59,393 nucleotides of DNA from an uncultured Acidimicrobiales bacterium (GTDB lineage Bacteria; Actinomycetota; Acidimicrobiia; Acidimicrobiales; SHLQ01), in NCBI GenBank assembly GCA_905479685.1, contig CAJQNJ010000133.1, positions 1-59,393 on the forward strand, given 5' to 3'. The stretch's first letter is position 1; each line of letters starts with the position of its first letter. Position numbers and translations under genes: made by a program. The notes below the pieces were generated by a model. That model did not search any database, had not been told where the DNA came from, and was given only the letters and a program-made list of their open reading frames with translations. Below are positions 25,983-35,492 of the stretch, one piece after another.

Positions 25983-27635
25983 TTACTCGTCCGGCAGTTC
26001 GATAGGGCCGATGTCGGCGTAGACGTCTCCGGGCCCCGGGTTGTCCGGCGATGTTCGTCCACCGAACGTGTTGGCGATGCCCCACACGGCGTTCAGTGCG
26101 GTGTGTACCGCTCCTTCGGCCCACCCTGGAGTCCAAGACACATCGTCGCCCGCGAGAAAGATGCCTTGCTGCTCGGCAGGCATCTCGGCTTGCATGAAGT
26201 GGCTGTGCATGCGGCGGTTGTATCGATAGTGGCCGGGCAACGCTCCCTTGAACGCGCCGAGGAAGTGCGGGTCGGCTTCCCAGCTGACCGTGATTGGTTC
26301 GCCGATGATGTGTCCTCGGAGATCGGTGTTGAGGTAGATCGCCTCGAGGGTTTCGATCGCCAACTCGGCACGTTCGCCCGCGGTCATTGCGAGCACCTTC
26401 ATTGCATCGGCCTGCCAGGCGTAGCTGAGCACGATGACGCCAGGTTCGTCGTCGCCGTTGTCGATCAGATACGTACCACGCGTGTTGCGGTCGGTGAGCG
26501 TCATGCTCATCTTGGGGCGGCCGGTCTGCGGGTCGATCTCCTTCCAGAACGGGCGGTCAACCATCACGAAGGTCTTCGACGCCTGCATGTACTTGGTGCG
26601 GTCGAGCGCCATCCAGACCTTCTGGCTGAAGAGTGTCTCCTCGACGTCGATCGACGTCGTGAGCAGCCAACTCTGCACGGTGAGCAGCGCTGCTGGGTAG
26701 GTGCGGGTCTGACCCCAGCGGTCTTCGATCTCGAGTTGGCTGCCGGCGCGTCGAATACCGGTGACACCAGGACGTGGCGCCCCGCTGTGCAGGGATGCGA
26801 CCGTCGTGCCTGGCTCCCAGTGCGCAATGTTGTCGGGAGCATGGTTCCACAATCCGCGAGGGACCTGTTCGGCTCCACCGACGATGAAGTGCTGGTCCTC
26901 CTCGAAACCAGCCATGACCACGCGGAAGATTTCGAGCATCGAGTTCGGGAAGTCCGAGTCCCAACCGCCGGTGCCGAAACCGACCTGGCCGAAGATCTCT
27001 CGATGGCGAAAGCTCAGATCAGCAAACGCAGGTGATGTGGCGACGAAGTCATAGAACGTTCGATCGTCCCAATCATCGACGAGCTGTTGCCAGATCTCGC
27101 GAACCGCTGACGAGTCCTTTCGGATCATCGCTGCCTGGATTTCGGAGAGGTGGGCAACCTCGTCGAGCGCGCGGTGCCATGCATCGGAAACCTCGGCGAA
27201 GACCCCTGGTAAGTCGCTTGCGGACTCGGCGAAGAACGAGTGGCCTTCGAGATCGATGACCGTCGTGGGTGCTGCAGGAGTGAGGGGGTTCGGGAAGTCG
27301 CGGGTCTCGAGTCCGAGCAGATCGATGTAGTGCCACAACGCCGTACCACTCTTGGGAAATCTCATGCCTCCGAGTTCGGCAACGATGTGGGGTGCTGCGT
27401 CGAACGGTTCTGAACGCAGGCGGCCACCGATGCGACCGACCTCGTAGACGACCGGCTTGAGACCGAGTTTCATCAATTCGTATGCGGCGACCATGCCTGC
27501 AACACCAGCACCGACCACGGCAACTTCGCTGCCCAGGGCATCGCTCGGGATCGCTCCGAGTCCTTCGGGATGTTCGAGCCAATCGTCGAATGCAAACGGA
27601 AAGTCTGGTCCGAATGCGGTCAGCCGATCTTTCAT
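25983..27635 (-). CDS. iaaM: Flavin monooxygenase of the tryptophan/phenylalanine 2-monooxygenase (IaaM) type
   Basis: Tryptophan 2-monooxygenase converts Trp to indole-3-acetamide, CO2 and water with FAD. The 550-residue protein has VAVVGAGVAGMVAAYEL (38-54), GRIGGRLRS, and the family mark AELGGMRFP (about 86-94; IaaM has AEMGAMRFP), then DFPNP, a conserved LEIFRVVMAGFEED, VLSYAWQAD, and the FAD-binding end GIFLAGDDVSWTPGWAEGA. The overall order follows IaaM closely. Phenylalanine 2-monooxygenase belongs to the same group, so the amino acid is uncertain. It is coupled to the amidase downstream and preceded by a DUF1295 gene with 13 bp between. Confidence 0.78.
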   Translation of the reverse strand: MKDRLTAFGPDFPFAFDDWLEHPEGLGAIPSDALGSEVAVVGAGVAGMVAAYELMKLGLKPVVYEVGRIGGRLRSEPFDAAPHIVAELGGMRFPKSGTALWHYIDLLGLETRDFPNPLTPAAPTTVIDLEGHSFFAESASDLPGVFAEVSDAWHRALDEVAHLSEIQAAMIRKDSSAVREIWQQLVDDWDDRTFYDFVATSPAFADLSFRHREIFGQVGFGTGGWDSDFPNSMLEIFRVVMAGFEEDQHFIVGGAEQVPRGLWNHAPDNIAHWEPGTTVASLHSGAPRPGVTGIRRAGSQLEIEDRWGQTRTYPAALLTVQSWLLTTSIDVEETLFSQKVWMALDRTKYMQASKTFVMVDRPFWKEIDPQTGRPKMSMTLTDRNTRGTYLIDNGDDEPGVIVLSYAWQADAMKVLAMTAGERAELAIETLEAIYLNTDLRGHIIGEPITVSWEADPHFLGAFKGALPGHYRYNRRMHSHFMQAEMPAEQQGIFLAGDDVSWTPGWAEGAVHTALNAVWGIANTFGGRTSPDNPGPGDVYADIGPIELPDE

Positions 27636-27648
27636 GGCCGCACGCTAC

Positions 27649-28551
27649 TCATCGCGGAGGTCTCGGGATGAGGATTGGTGTGGATGCCTTGTATGCCTCG
27701 TAGTCCGACTGGCCGCCCCACTTCTTGTCGGCTCGTCGCTCGAGCATGGGGAGACCACTGACGCGGGTGAGGAGAACGGTCACGAAGATCGGGGAGATGA
27801 GCGTTGCGTACTGCCAGCCTTGGAGCGCAGGAAACGCCAGTATCGCCATGCCGGTCCAGAGGGTGATCTCGCCGAAGTAGTTGGGGTGGCGTGACCAGGC
27901 CCAGAGCCCCGAGCCGATGAACGCCCCGTCATTGGTCGGGTCGTTCTTGAATGCGGTCTTTTGTGCATCGGCTGTCACCTCGATCGCAAATCCGATCAGC
28001 CAGAGGACCAGTCCGATCGCACCGACCACGCCGAATGTGGTCTTGGCGCCCGAGGTGATTGCGGCAAGCGCTGCGCCTGCGGTGAGGATGACCCACAGAC
28101 CCTGCACCACCCAGGCCATGAGAAAACGAATCCAGCTCTGCTTGATCTGATCGAATCGTCCGTCCCCGCCTGCACGTTTGACACGTCGGAACAGGAACGA
28201 GCCGAGGCGTCCGGCCCAGATCAGCACCAACACTGCGGCGATGATCGCTCGCGCATCGAGATCGCTGGACAGGAGCACGGCCAGAACGATGACCGTGAGG
28301 TAGGTCACCGAACCGGTGATGTCGTAATAGTGCTCGGTGCGGGCTCGATACGAGGGAACGAACGCAAGGACGTTGATCGCGAACGCAGCGATCGTGACGA
28401 CCGCGAACACGGAGACCCCGCCGACCCTGTCACCACCGTCGCCACCTGCCCAGCCGAGCAACGCACCGAGAAGCGCGGCAATCAGAATTCCGATGGCAGC
28501 GTTTCGTTCGGCCTCGGTGTTTCGTGAACTGTTCTCGGTGGAACTGGTCAT
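27649..28551 (-). CDS. DUF1295 membrane protein (steroid 5-alpha-reductase-like)
   Basis: The 300-residue protein has about seven membrane helices and the DUF1295 signature GLWAWSRHPNYFGEI near the C-terminus, followed by GLPMLERRADKKWG. The fold is related to steroid 5-alpha reductases and isoprenylcysteine methyltransferases, which suggests an NADPH- or SAM-using enzyme on a hydrophobic substrate, but DUF1295 members are mostly uncharacterised. It lies 13 bp upstream of iaaM on the same strand, so it is probably co-transcribed with it. Confidence 0.78.
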   Translation of the reverse strand: MTSSTENSSRNTEAERNAAIGILIAALLGALLGWAGGDGGDRVGGVSVFAVVTIAAFAINVLAFVPSYRARTEHYYDITGSVTYLTVIVLAVLLSSDLDARAIIAAVLVLIWAGRLGSFLFRRVKRAGGDGRFDQIKQSWIRFLMAWVVQGLWVILTAGAALAAITSGAKTTFGVVGAIGLVLWLIGFAIEVTADAQKTAFKNDPTNDGAFIGSGLWAWSRHPNYFGEITLWTGMAILAFPALQGWQYATLISPIFVTVLLTRVSGLPMLERRADKKWGGQSDYEAYKASTPILIPRPPR

Positions 28552-28617
28552 GCGCGAACCCTACGAGACGAGCCGATCACGAGCACGCTCCCACGGCTTC
28601 GCTCTGAAGAGGCTCGT

Positions 28618-29583
28618 TCAGGTAACGGTCGAGCGGAACTTGTCCATCAGGTGCCTACCGGCGTACACCGGCTCGTGAAGAGGGTGCGCCCCTTCATCCA
28701 CAATGCATTCGATTCGAGCATCCCAGTTCGCGTTGTGAAAGAAGGGCATCGTCAGTCGCCGCTTGTCGTGGCGCCCCGCCGGGACCACGACACGATGCAT
28801 CGTCGAACGCCAACGATCGTTGGTCCAACGCTGCATGAGGTCGCCGAGGTTGACGACGAGGGCACCATCGGGCGCTTCGACGTCGAACCAGTTGCCTTCG
28901 AGGTCTCGCACTTGCAGTCCTGGTTCGGCGTCGAGGCGAAGGATCGTGAGCGTGCCGTAATCGGTGTGCGCCCCCGCACGCAGCGCCCCAGGGTCGGGGG
29001 CACTCGAGAGCGCCGGGTAGTGCGCGAGCCGTAGCGCCGATCCGTGTTCATCGATGAACGGATCGAACCAGCCATCGCCGCGGTCGAGCGCATACGCGAA
29101 CGTGTTCATCACCGTTCTCGCCAGATCTGCCATCGCGAAGTAGTAGCGCTCGAGGCTCGGTCGGAGACTGGGCATCGCCGCGGGCCACAGTGTCGGAGCC
29201 CACACAGCACGCTCGTTCACATCGGTCATCTCATCCAATGGCCGGGGAGGTTCGGCCAAGGGCCCGACGCTGTACGCCTCTTTGAGATCAGGGACGCTCG
29301 ATCCGCCAATGGAACGATTCAGCGCCTCGGTCGAGAATGGCGCGTAGCCGTAGGGGTAGGTCGGATCAGGTTTGGCCGCTCCCATGCGGTCGTCGAGCGG
29401 CATGTCGAAGAACTCCAGCGCTGCCGCGTGTGCCTCGTCGATGATCTGTTGATCGATGTCGTGACCGACGACCGAGAAGAAACCCACCTCGACACATGCC
29501 CTGTCAACGCGGCGTCCAACCGCGACGCGGGCTGCTTCAGATCCCGTCGAGAAGCCGGCGAGGTCGATAACCGGAATAGTCAT
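28618..29583 (-). CDS. Isopenicillin N synthase-like 2OG-Fe(II) dioxygenase
   Basis: The 321-residue enzyme starts IPVIDLAGF and contains the iron ligands HTD (GAHTDYGTLTIL) and the distal His in MHRVVVP, plus RRLTMPFF with the Arg-x-Ser/Thr oxoglutarate site. This family includes plant hormone oxygenases and bacterial amino acid hydroxylases. ATG 29583 fits the family's N-terminus; a 33-residue upstream extension has no family features. It is the first of four minus-strand genes running to the amidase, 66 bp before the DUF1295 gene. It could modify the product of the IaaM/IaaH pair, by position only. Confidence 0.8.
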   Translation of the reverse strand: MTIPVIDLAGFSTGSEAARVAVGRRVDRACVEVGFFSVVGHDIDQQIIDEAHAAALEFFDMPLDDRMGAAKPDPTYPYGYAPFSTEALNRSIGGSSVPDLKEAYSVGPLAEPPRPLDEMTDVNERAVWAPTLWPAAMPSLRPSLERYYFAMADLARTVMNTFAYALDRGDGWFDPFIDEHGSALRLAHYPALSSAPDPGALRAGAHTDYGTLTILRLDAEPGLQVRDLEGNWFDVEAPDGALVVNLGDLMQRWTNDRWRSTMHRVVVPAGRHDKRRLTMPFFHNANWDARIECIVDEGAHPLHEPVYAGRHLMDKFRSTVT

Positions 29584-29833
29584 GTCCGCAGTGTAGGAGG
29601 CACTCCAACGGCGCTCAGAAACCAGAACTGCCTCGCGGCGAGTTCCGCGAGCACGCATCTGGTCGAATACGTCACGTTGCATTCAGGTGGCCGATGATCA
29701 TGCGCGACTCGGAATCCGACCTACCAGGGAGTAACTTTGGCTCATCCGTCTGTAAGTGGGTTTCGCAGGGACACCAGTTTTGACGTCCGGTCGAGAAGTG
29801 CGCTCGTTTGCAGAACAGCTTTGGAGGAAGAAA
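29584..29833. promoter_or_regulatory. Divergent intergenic region upstream of the dioxygenase and the peptide-binding protein
   Basis: A 250-bp gap without a convincing gene. It holds a small CGCGG/CCGCG hairpin near 29631-29645, and a strong GGAGG (29823-29827) 6 nt before the ATG of the binding protein. I saw no known riboswitch consensus. Confidence 0.35.
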
Positions 29834-31555
29834 ATGAAATTGTCCACGATGCGCTTATTGCGCGTTCTCGCCGCGCTCATGGCGCTGTCGTTGATTGCCG
29901 CTGCGTGCGGTAGCGACGACGCAGACGAGACAACAACCGACGATGCTGCAGTCGAAACCGACGATGAGGGAACGGCCGAAGAGGATCCAGAAGAAGATCC
30001 CGCCATGGAAGAAGAAGAGGATCCAGAAGAAGATCCTGCCATGGAAGAAGAGGCGACCGATGCAGCAGGAGGCGGCAACGTCAGCTACGGCATCGTCGAG
30101 CCTTCGTGGATCGATTCGTTCAACACCCAGGACTCCGAGGGCTTCGAAGTCGCTCGTCTGCTGTTCGACGGCCTGACCGATTACGGTGAAGACCTCAGCC
30201 CGGTTCCAGCAGTCGCAACCGACTGGTCGTCTGACGACAACATCACATGGACATTCAACCTTCGCGACGACGTCACATTCCACGACGGCACGCCAGTGAC
30301 GGCCCAGTCGTTCGTCGACGGATTCAACCGAGTCGCAAACCCGGACAACCTGTCCGACGTGTCCTACCAGGGTTCCTACTCGGCTGGTGTTGCAGGTTGG
30401 GGCGACGTCGAAGCTGGCGACGCTACGGAGATCTCCGGCTTGGCCGCGATCGATGACACCACCCTCGAGATCACCCTCGAAGGGCCGCTTGCGACCCTCC
30501 CGAAGATCCTCTCGCACCCCGTCTTCTCGCCGGTCAACATGGCCGCGGTCGAAGCAGGTGGCGACAGCTACACCGATGCCCCCGTGGGTAACGGACCGTA
30601 CAAGATGGTCGGTGCGTGGGAGCACGATGTGCGCATCGAGCTCGAGCGATACGCAGACTATTACGGCACGGCTGGACTGCCTGACACGATCACGTTCGGC
30701 ATCTACGACTCGCAAGAGACGATGTACCTCGAAGCACAGGCTGGAAACCTCAACATCTCCGAGGTTCCACCAGAGAACATCACGACCGCAACTGACGACT
30801 TCGATGGTCGTTACATCGAAGTCGCAACCGGTGTGATCAACTACCTCGGCTTCCCAACGCAGCAGGCACCATTCGACAACCCTGACATCCGCAAGGCGCT
30901 GTCGATGGCGATCGATCGCGACACGATCATCGATGCTGTGTTCGCTGGCACCCGTGCTCCGGCTGCCGGATTCGCTCCACCACTTGCGCCAGGCGCAATC
31001 GGTGGATGTGCGAACACCGAGTACAACCCTGACATGGCCAAGGAAATGTTCGACGCCGCAGGTGGCATTCCGGGCAACACCGTCACCTTCTGGTTCAACA
31101 CCGGCGGCGGACACGAGGTGTGGACCGAGGCCGTTGCAAACGGTTGGCTCCAAGTCCTCGGGCTCGAAGCCGAGTTCGTTGGTCAAGAGTTCTCGCCGTA
31201 CCTCGATCAGCTTCAGGCTGGCGAAGTGGATGGTCCATTCCGACTGGGCTGGGGCTGGGATTCACCCACCGCAGAGAACTTCCTCTCGCCGATCTACGGC
31301 AGCGAGTCGAGCGACAATTACTCGGGGTACTCGAACGCTGACTTCGATGCAGCAATCAGCGAGTTCAAGACGTCTCCAACCGAGGCTGACGGTTTCCCTG
31401 CGCTCGCAACAGCTCAGGAGATCCTCTGCGAGGACATGCCCGTCGCTCCGATGTTCTTCAGCCGTGGTCAGAAGGTCTACACGGAGAACGTCGACAACGT
31501 GATCCACAGCGTCTTCGGATTCACACTGCTCGAACAGGTCGAGATTCTCGGCTAG
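29834..31555 (+). CDS. Peptide/nickel-type ABC transporter substrate-binding lipoprotein
   Basis: The 573-residue exported lipoprotein (signal ending SLIAAACGS) belongs to the DppA/OppA family. It has the family blocks WTFNLRDDVTFHDGTPVTAQ, GNGPYKMV, and IRKALSMAIDRD. A very acidic linker (about residues 30-76) with a tandem repeat separates the lipid anchor from the binding domain. ATG 29834 has GGAGG 6 nt upstream, and a longer frame would precede the Shine-Dalgarno. A strong hairpin follows before the permease genes. The ligand, an oligopeptide or other solute, cannot be named. Confidence 0.9.
   Translation: MKLSTMRLLRVLAALMALSLIAAACGSDDADETTTDDAAVETDDEGTAEEDPEEDPAMEEEEDPEEDPAMEEEATDAAGGGNVSYGIVEPSWIDSFNTQDSEGFEVARLLFDGLTDYGEDLSPVPAVATDWSSDDNITWTFNLRDDVTFHDGTPVTAQSFVDGFNRVANPDNLSDVSYQGSYSAGVAGWGDVEAGDATEISGLAAIDDTTLEITLEGPLATLPKILSHPVFSPVNMAAVEAGGDSYTDAPVGNGPYKMVGAWEHDVRIELERYADYYGTAGLPDTITFGIYDSQETMYLEAQAGNLNISEVPPENITTATDDFDGRYIEVATGVINYLGFPTQQAPFDNPDIRKALSMAIDRDTIIDAVFAGTRAPAAGFAPPLAPGAIGGCANTEYNPDMAKEMFDAAGGIPGNTVTFWFNTGGGHEVWTEAVANGWLQVLGLEAEFVGQEFSPYLDQLQAGEVDGPFRLGWGWDSPTAENFLSPIYGSESSDNYSGYSNADFDAAISEFKTSPTEADGFPALATAQEILCEDMPVAPMFFSRGQKVYTENVDNVIHSVFGFTLLEQVEILG
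29981..30052 (+). repeat. 36-bp tandem repeat coding an acidic linker
   Basis: Two 36-bp units (29981-30016 and 30017-30052) differ at only two positions, both synonymous. They encode EDPEEDPAMEEE twice in the linker just after the lipobox, pointing to a recent in-frame duplication. Confidence 0.85.
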
Positions 31556-31571
31556 CACCAGCAATGCACTG

Positions 31572-31630
31572 AACGCGTGAACGGCGGGGTGGTCTGGCTC
31601 TCGGGCTAGGTCGCCCCGCCGTTGCGCGTT
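31572..31630 (+). terminator. Hairpin between binding-protein and permease genes
   Basis: A 9-bp stem ACGGCGGGG/CCCCGCCGT (31581-31589 with 31614-31622) is flanked by an outer AACGCG/CGCGTT stem, followed by a short T run. A partial terminator or RNA-stabilising hairpin here would raise binding-protein levels above permease levels, as in many ABC operons. Confidence 0.7.
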
Positions 31631-31647
31631 TAGGGTTCCCGTACCCC

Positions 31648-32574
31648 ATGTTTCGCTACTTCATTCGTCGACTTCTGCAGCTGATTCCCGTCTTCTTCAT
31701 CAGCACGTTCCTGATTTTCTTGGTCATTCGAATCATTCCCGGCGACCCGATTCAGGCACAGTTCGGCGAGCGACGCATCCCGGACAACCTGCGCGAGGCA
31801 TACGTCGAGCGGTACCACTTCAACGAGCCGCTGTGGAAGCAGTACTTCCTCTACATGAAGGACATCTTCCAGTTCGATCTGGGCGACTCGATCGCCAATC
31901 AACGCCCGATCAACGAGATCTTCAGGGAGTCGCTGCCTCGAACAGCGACGCTGGCGACGATGTCGGTCTTCTTCATTGCACTGTTCTCGATTCCTCTCGG
32001 GATCTTCTCAGCACGCAAGAAGGACACCTTCGCCGACAACTCCTTCCTGGTGATCACATTGATCATGTTGTCGATTCCACCGTTCGTGCTGGGCCTACTC
32101 GCACAACTTTTCGTCGGCGTGAAGTGGGGGATCCTGCCGGTCTCTGGTGTCGAGGATGGCCTGAAGAGCTACATCCTTCCCTCGTTGGTCATCGCCACGT
32201 CGCTCATGGCCGTGGATGCTCGGTTGATGCGCACCACCTTGCTCGACACGTTTCGTGAGGACTATCTACGAACGGCCAGAGCGAAAGGCCTGACGGAACG
32301 GCGCGTGTTCACCGTCCACGCACTGCGCAACGCTCTGATTCCTGTTGTCACCGTCTTGGCCATCGATCTCGGAGCGCTGCTCGGTGGCACAATTGTGACC
32401 GAATCGGTGTTCAACATCCCCGGTATCGGCTTCCGGATCACCCGAGCGGTCGTGCAGCGCGACACCACGATGATCACGGGCGTCTCGATCTTTCTCGTGA
32501 TGGCATATTTGTTCATCAACCTGATCGTCGACATGATCTACGCGTGGCTCGACCCGAGGATTCGTTATGACTGA
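31648..32574 (+). CDS. Peptide ABC transporter permease, DppB/OppB type
   Basis: The 308-residue permease has six helices, an N-terminal FRYFIRRLLQLIPVFF typical of DppB proteins, and the EAA loop DYLRTARAKGLTERRVFTVH. It pairs with the next permease to form the membrane channel. Its end overlaps the next gene by 8 bp. It follows the binding-protein gene across a strong hairpin. Confidence 0.9.
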   Translation: MFRYFIRRLLQLIPVFFISTFLIFLVIRIIPGDPIQAQFGERRIPDNLREAYVERYHFNEPLWKQYFLYMKDIFQFDLGDSIANQRPINEIFRESLPRTATLATMSVFFIALFSIPLGIFSARKKDTFADNSFLVITLIMLSIPPFVLGLLAQLFVGVKWGILPVSGVEDGLKSYILPSLVIATSLMAVDARLMRTTLLDTFREDYLRTARAKGLTERRVFTVHALRNALIPVVTVLAIDLGALLGGTIVTESVFNIPGIGFRITRAVVQRDTTMITGVSIFLVMAYLFINLIVDMIYAWLDPRIRYD

Positions 32575-33493
32575 GCCAAAAACGGTCGACCTCGAAGCTG
32601 TGGCTGCAATCGACCCAGCGCGCCGCACATTCTGGGGTGACGCGTGGCGTATCCTGCGACGTCGTTGGCTGTTCTGGGTGAGCCTTTTTCTCATCGTGAC
32701 TTTTGTGGGGATGGCGATTGTTCCCGGTTTGTACGTGTGGCCCTCGCCGGGGCCCGACGACCCGAGCGGTCTCTATTGCTTCTTGGCCGACGCCCGACAG
32801 GGCCCGTCGTCCGAGCATTGGTTCGGGACCGACGTGCAAGGATGTGATTACTACGCACAAGTCACCTACGGCGCACGGGTTTCACTCGTAGTTGCGCTCT
32901 TCGCGACGATGATCACCGTGGTCGTCGGCATCGTCCTGGGTAGCCTCGCCGGTTATTACGGTGGAGCGCTCGACTCGGTCATCTCGCGAACCGCCGACGG
33001 GTTCTTCGCCCTTCCGTACCTCGTGGGTGCGATCATCGTGCTCAGCGCTCTGACGACCCAAGAGGGCCGAGAGATCTGGCACGTCACGGTGGCCATCGGT
33101 TTCTTGGGTTGGCCATCTGTTGTGCGTTTGTATCGCTCGACGGTGTTGCAGGTGAAGGGGCTCGAGTACGTACAAGCGGCGAAAGCGTTGGGTGCCGGTG
33201 ATGGGCGCATCATCTTCAGACACATTCTTCCCAATGCGATCGCCCCGACTCTCGTCTACTCGACGATCAGCATGGGCGGCATCATTTCGGTCGAAGCCAC
33301 CCTGTCCTTTTTGGGCATCGGTCTTCCGATCGACTCGATTTCCTGGGGCAACATGATCAGTGAAGCTGGTACCCGGATCCAACAGTCGCCACATCTGCTG
33401 TTCTTCCCTTCCGCCTATCTCATCTTCGCGAGTCTGGGGTTCGTGTTGATGGGTGAACAGCTTCGAGAAGCCTTCGACCCGAGGTTCCGCTGA
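32567..33493 (+). CDS. Peptide ABC transporter permease, DppC/OppC type
   Basis: A 308-residue permease with an N-terminal cytoplasmic stretch and first helix (RRRWLFWVSLFLIVTF), a periplasmic loop with HWFGTDVQGCDYYAQVTYGA (the DppC HxxGTDxxGxD motif), and the EAA loop VQAAKALGAGDGRIIFRH. The start overlaps dppB, and the stop overlaps the ATPase start by one base. Confidence 0.9.
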   Translation: MTEPKTVDLEAVAAIDPARRTFWGDAWRILRRRWLFWVSLFLIVTFVGMAIVPGLYVWPSPGPDDPSGLYCFLADARQGPSSEHWFGTDVQGCDYYAQVTYGARVSLVVALFATMITVVVGIVLGSLAGYYGGALDSVISRTADGFFALPYLVGAIIVLSALTTQEGREIWHVTVAIGFLGWPSVVRLYRSTVLQVKGLEYVQAAKALGAGDGRIIFRHILPNAIAPTLVYSTISMGGIISVEATLSFLGIGLPIDSISWGNMISEAGTRIQQSPHLLFFPSAYLIFASLGFVLMGEQLREAFDPRFR

Positions 33494-34482
33494 TGGCTGT
33501 CCCGCTGCTCGTCGTCGAAGATTTGAGTGTCGAGTTCCACACTGACGAAGGCATCGTCAAGGCTGTGTCGAATATGTCGTGGGAGCTCGCCGCGGGCGAG
33601 ACCATGGCGATCCTGGGCGAGTCCGGATCTGGAAAGTCAGTCTCTGTCCAAGCGGTCATGGGCTTGTTGCCGATGCCGCCCGCCGTGATTGCGGGCGGGA
33701 GCATTCGGTATGGGGACACCGAATTGATCGGCTCTGAGCCGTCGGTCCTCCGCAACATCCGCGGGCCCGAGATCGCCATGATCTTCCAGGATCCCCTGAG
33801 CGCACTGAATCCGGTCTATCGAGTCGGCTGGCAGATTGCGGAGATGTTCCGCATGCACGAGGGAGCGTCTCGAAGCGAAGCTCGAACTCGATCGATCGAT
33901 CTGATGCAGCGGGTCGGGATCCCGAACCCGGAGATCCGGTTCCGGCAGTACCCGCATGAATTCTCCGGTGGCATGCGGCAGCGGGCAATGATCGCCATGG
34001 CTCTTGCGTTGAACCCGAAGGTGCTGATCGCCGACGAGCCGACGACCGCACTCGATGTGACGGTGCAGGCACAGATCATGGATCTGTTGGGCCAGATCCA
34101 GGCCGATACCAACATGGGCCTGATCCTGATCACGCACGACCTGGGAGTCGTCGCGTCAGTGGCCGATCGAGTCATCGTGATGTACGCCGGCCGTACAGTC
34201 GAGACCGGAGATGCGGAATCGTTCTATCGCAGGCCGGCACACCCGTACTCAAAGGGCTTGATGCGGTCCGTCCCGAGAATCACTGGTCCGCTCGAGCGGC
34301 TGCACTCCATCGACGGGACACCGCCGAGCGTCGTCGATCTTCCAGCTGGCTGCGCGTTCGCAACACGATGTCCAGAGGTGCACGATCGTTGCACGGAGCG
34401 GCCAGCGCTCATCCAGATCGGTGACCGAACACGGACGGCCGCATGCCACCTCGTCGGCGAGCCAGTGGGGGAGGCGGTATGA
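33493..34482 (+). CDS. Peptide ABC transporter ATP-binding protein, DppD/OppD type
   Basis: The 329-residue ATPase has Walker A GESGSGKS, signature [15 protein letters not shown], Walker [13 protein letters not shown], the H-loop THDLGVV, and the oligopeptide/dipeptide C-terminal extension with Cys residues ([14 protein letters not shown]), which in related proteins can hold an iron-sulfur cluster. It is coupled to the previous permease and to the next ATPase by overlaps. Confidence 0.92.
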   Translation: MAVPLLVVEDLSVEFHTDEGIVKAVSNMSWELAAGETMAILGESGSGKSVSVQAVMGLLPMPPAVIAGGSIRYGDTELIGSEPSVLRNIRGPEIAMIFQDPLSALNPVYRVGWQIAEMFRMHEGASRSEARTRSIDLMQRVGIPNPEIRFRQYPHEFSGGMRQRAMIAMALALNPKVLIADEPTTALDVTVQAQIMDLLGQIQADTNMGLILITHDLGVVASVADRVIVMYAGRTVETGDAESFYRRPAHPYSKGLMRSVPRITGPLERLHSIDGTPPSVVDLPAGCAFATRCPEVHDRCTERPALIQIGDRTRTAACHLVGEPVGEAV

Positions 34483-35480
34483 CCATTGAACCCCTCCTCG
34501 ACGTCAGGGGTCTGGTGAAGGAGTTTCCCCAGAGTGGCGGAATCATTCCGGGCCGCCTGAGCCCCATCCGGGCCGTCTCGGGTGTCGACGTGCAAGTCCT
34601 GCCAGGGCAGACTCATGGCCTCGTTGGTGAGTCGGGCTGTGGCAAGTCGACGGTGGCCCGAACAATTCTCCAGCTCGACAAGCCAACTGCTGGTGAAGCG
34701 ATATTCGAGGGCAGGGACCTGTTCAAGCTCAACAAGTCTGATCTACGCGAAGCTCGCAAAGACATCCAGATCGTGTTCCAGGATCCGTTCTCTTCGCTGA
34801 ACCCTCGAATGACGGTTCAGTCGATCATCGAAGAACCGTTCGTGATTCATGGAGGGGCGCACAAGTCCGAGCGCGAAGCCGAGGTCAAACGACTATTGAA
34901 GCAGGTCGGACTGAACCCCGAACACGCCGCCCGGTATCCACATCAGTTCTCCGGAGGTCAGCGTCAACGCGTCGGTATTGCCCGTGCTCTTGCGCTGCAG
35001 CCAAAGCTGATCATCGCCGACGAGCCTGTGTCGGCCCTCGACGTCTCCATTCAGGCTCAAGTCGTCAACCTGATGCGCGATCTGCAGAGAGAGCTCAACG
35101 TGAGCTATCTCTTCATCGCACACGACTTGGCTGTCGTTCGGCACATTTCTGACGTCGTGTCGGTGATGTACCTCGGCAAGATCGTCGAGACCGGCAGTCG
35201 TGACGACATCTACGAGAACCCAACTCATCCGTACACACAAGCACTGCTCTCAGCTGTTCCCGAACCCGATCCGATCCTGGAGCGCATGCGTGAGCGACGT
35301 GTGCTGGTCGGCGACCTTCCGTCGCCTGCCGATCCACCTTCGGGGTGCCGCTTCCGGACCCGTTGTTGGAAAGCAACCGAGCTGTGCGCTGAGGAGGAGC
35401 CGGCATTGGAAGATCCTGGGGTTGGGCATTCGGTCGCCTGCCATCATCCAGAGGTCGAGGTAGCGATCTCTTCACGCTGA
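34479..35480 (+). CDS. Peptide ABC transporter ATP-binding protein, DppF/OppF type
   Basis: The 333-residue ATPase has Walker A GESGCGKS, signature [15 protein letters not shown], Walker [14 protein letters not shown]-loop AHDLAVVRH and the C-terminal [15 protein letters not shown] extension. ATG 34479 overlaps the dppD-like stop (ATGA) and was preferred over a start 36 bp inside that gene. It closes the five-gene importer operon and converges on the next gene with 12 bp between. Confidence 0.92.
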   Translation: MTIEPLLDVRGLVKEFPQSGGIIPGRLSPIRAVSGVDVQVLPGQTHGLVGESGCGKSTVARTILQLDKPTAGEAIFEGRDLFKLNKSDLREARKDIQIVFQDPFSSLNPRMTVQSIIEEPFVIHGGAHKSEREAEVKRLLKQVGLNPEHAARYPHQFSGGQRQRVGIARALALQPKLIIADEPVSALDVSIQAQVVNLMRDLQRELNVSYLFIAHDLAVVRHISDVVSVMYLGKIVETGSRDDIYENPTHPYTQALLSAVPEPDPILERMRERRVLVGDLPSPADPPSGCRFRTRCWKATELCAEEEPALEDPGVGHSVACHHPEVEVAISSR

Positions 35481-35492
35481 GCCGTGTGCCGG

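Noticed and set aside
29584..29833. Riboswitch upstream of the peptide-binding protein
   Set aside because: The gap is long enough, but I could not match any known riboswitch consensus, and only a small hairpin is visible.
29855..31186. Long minus-strand frame opposite the peptide-binding protein
   Set aside because: The plus strand has a lipobox, family motifs and a Shine-Dalgarno. The minus frame has none of these.
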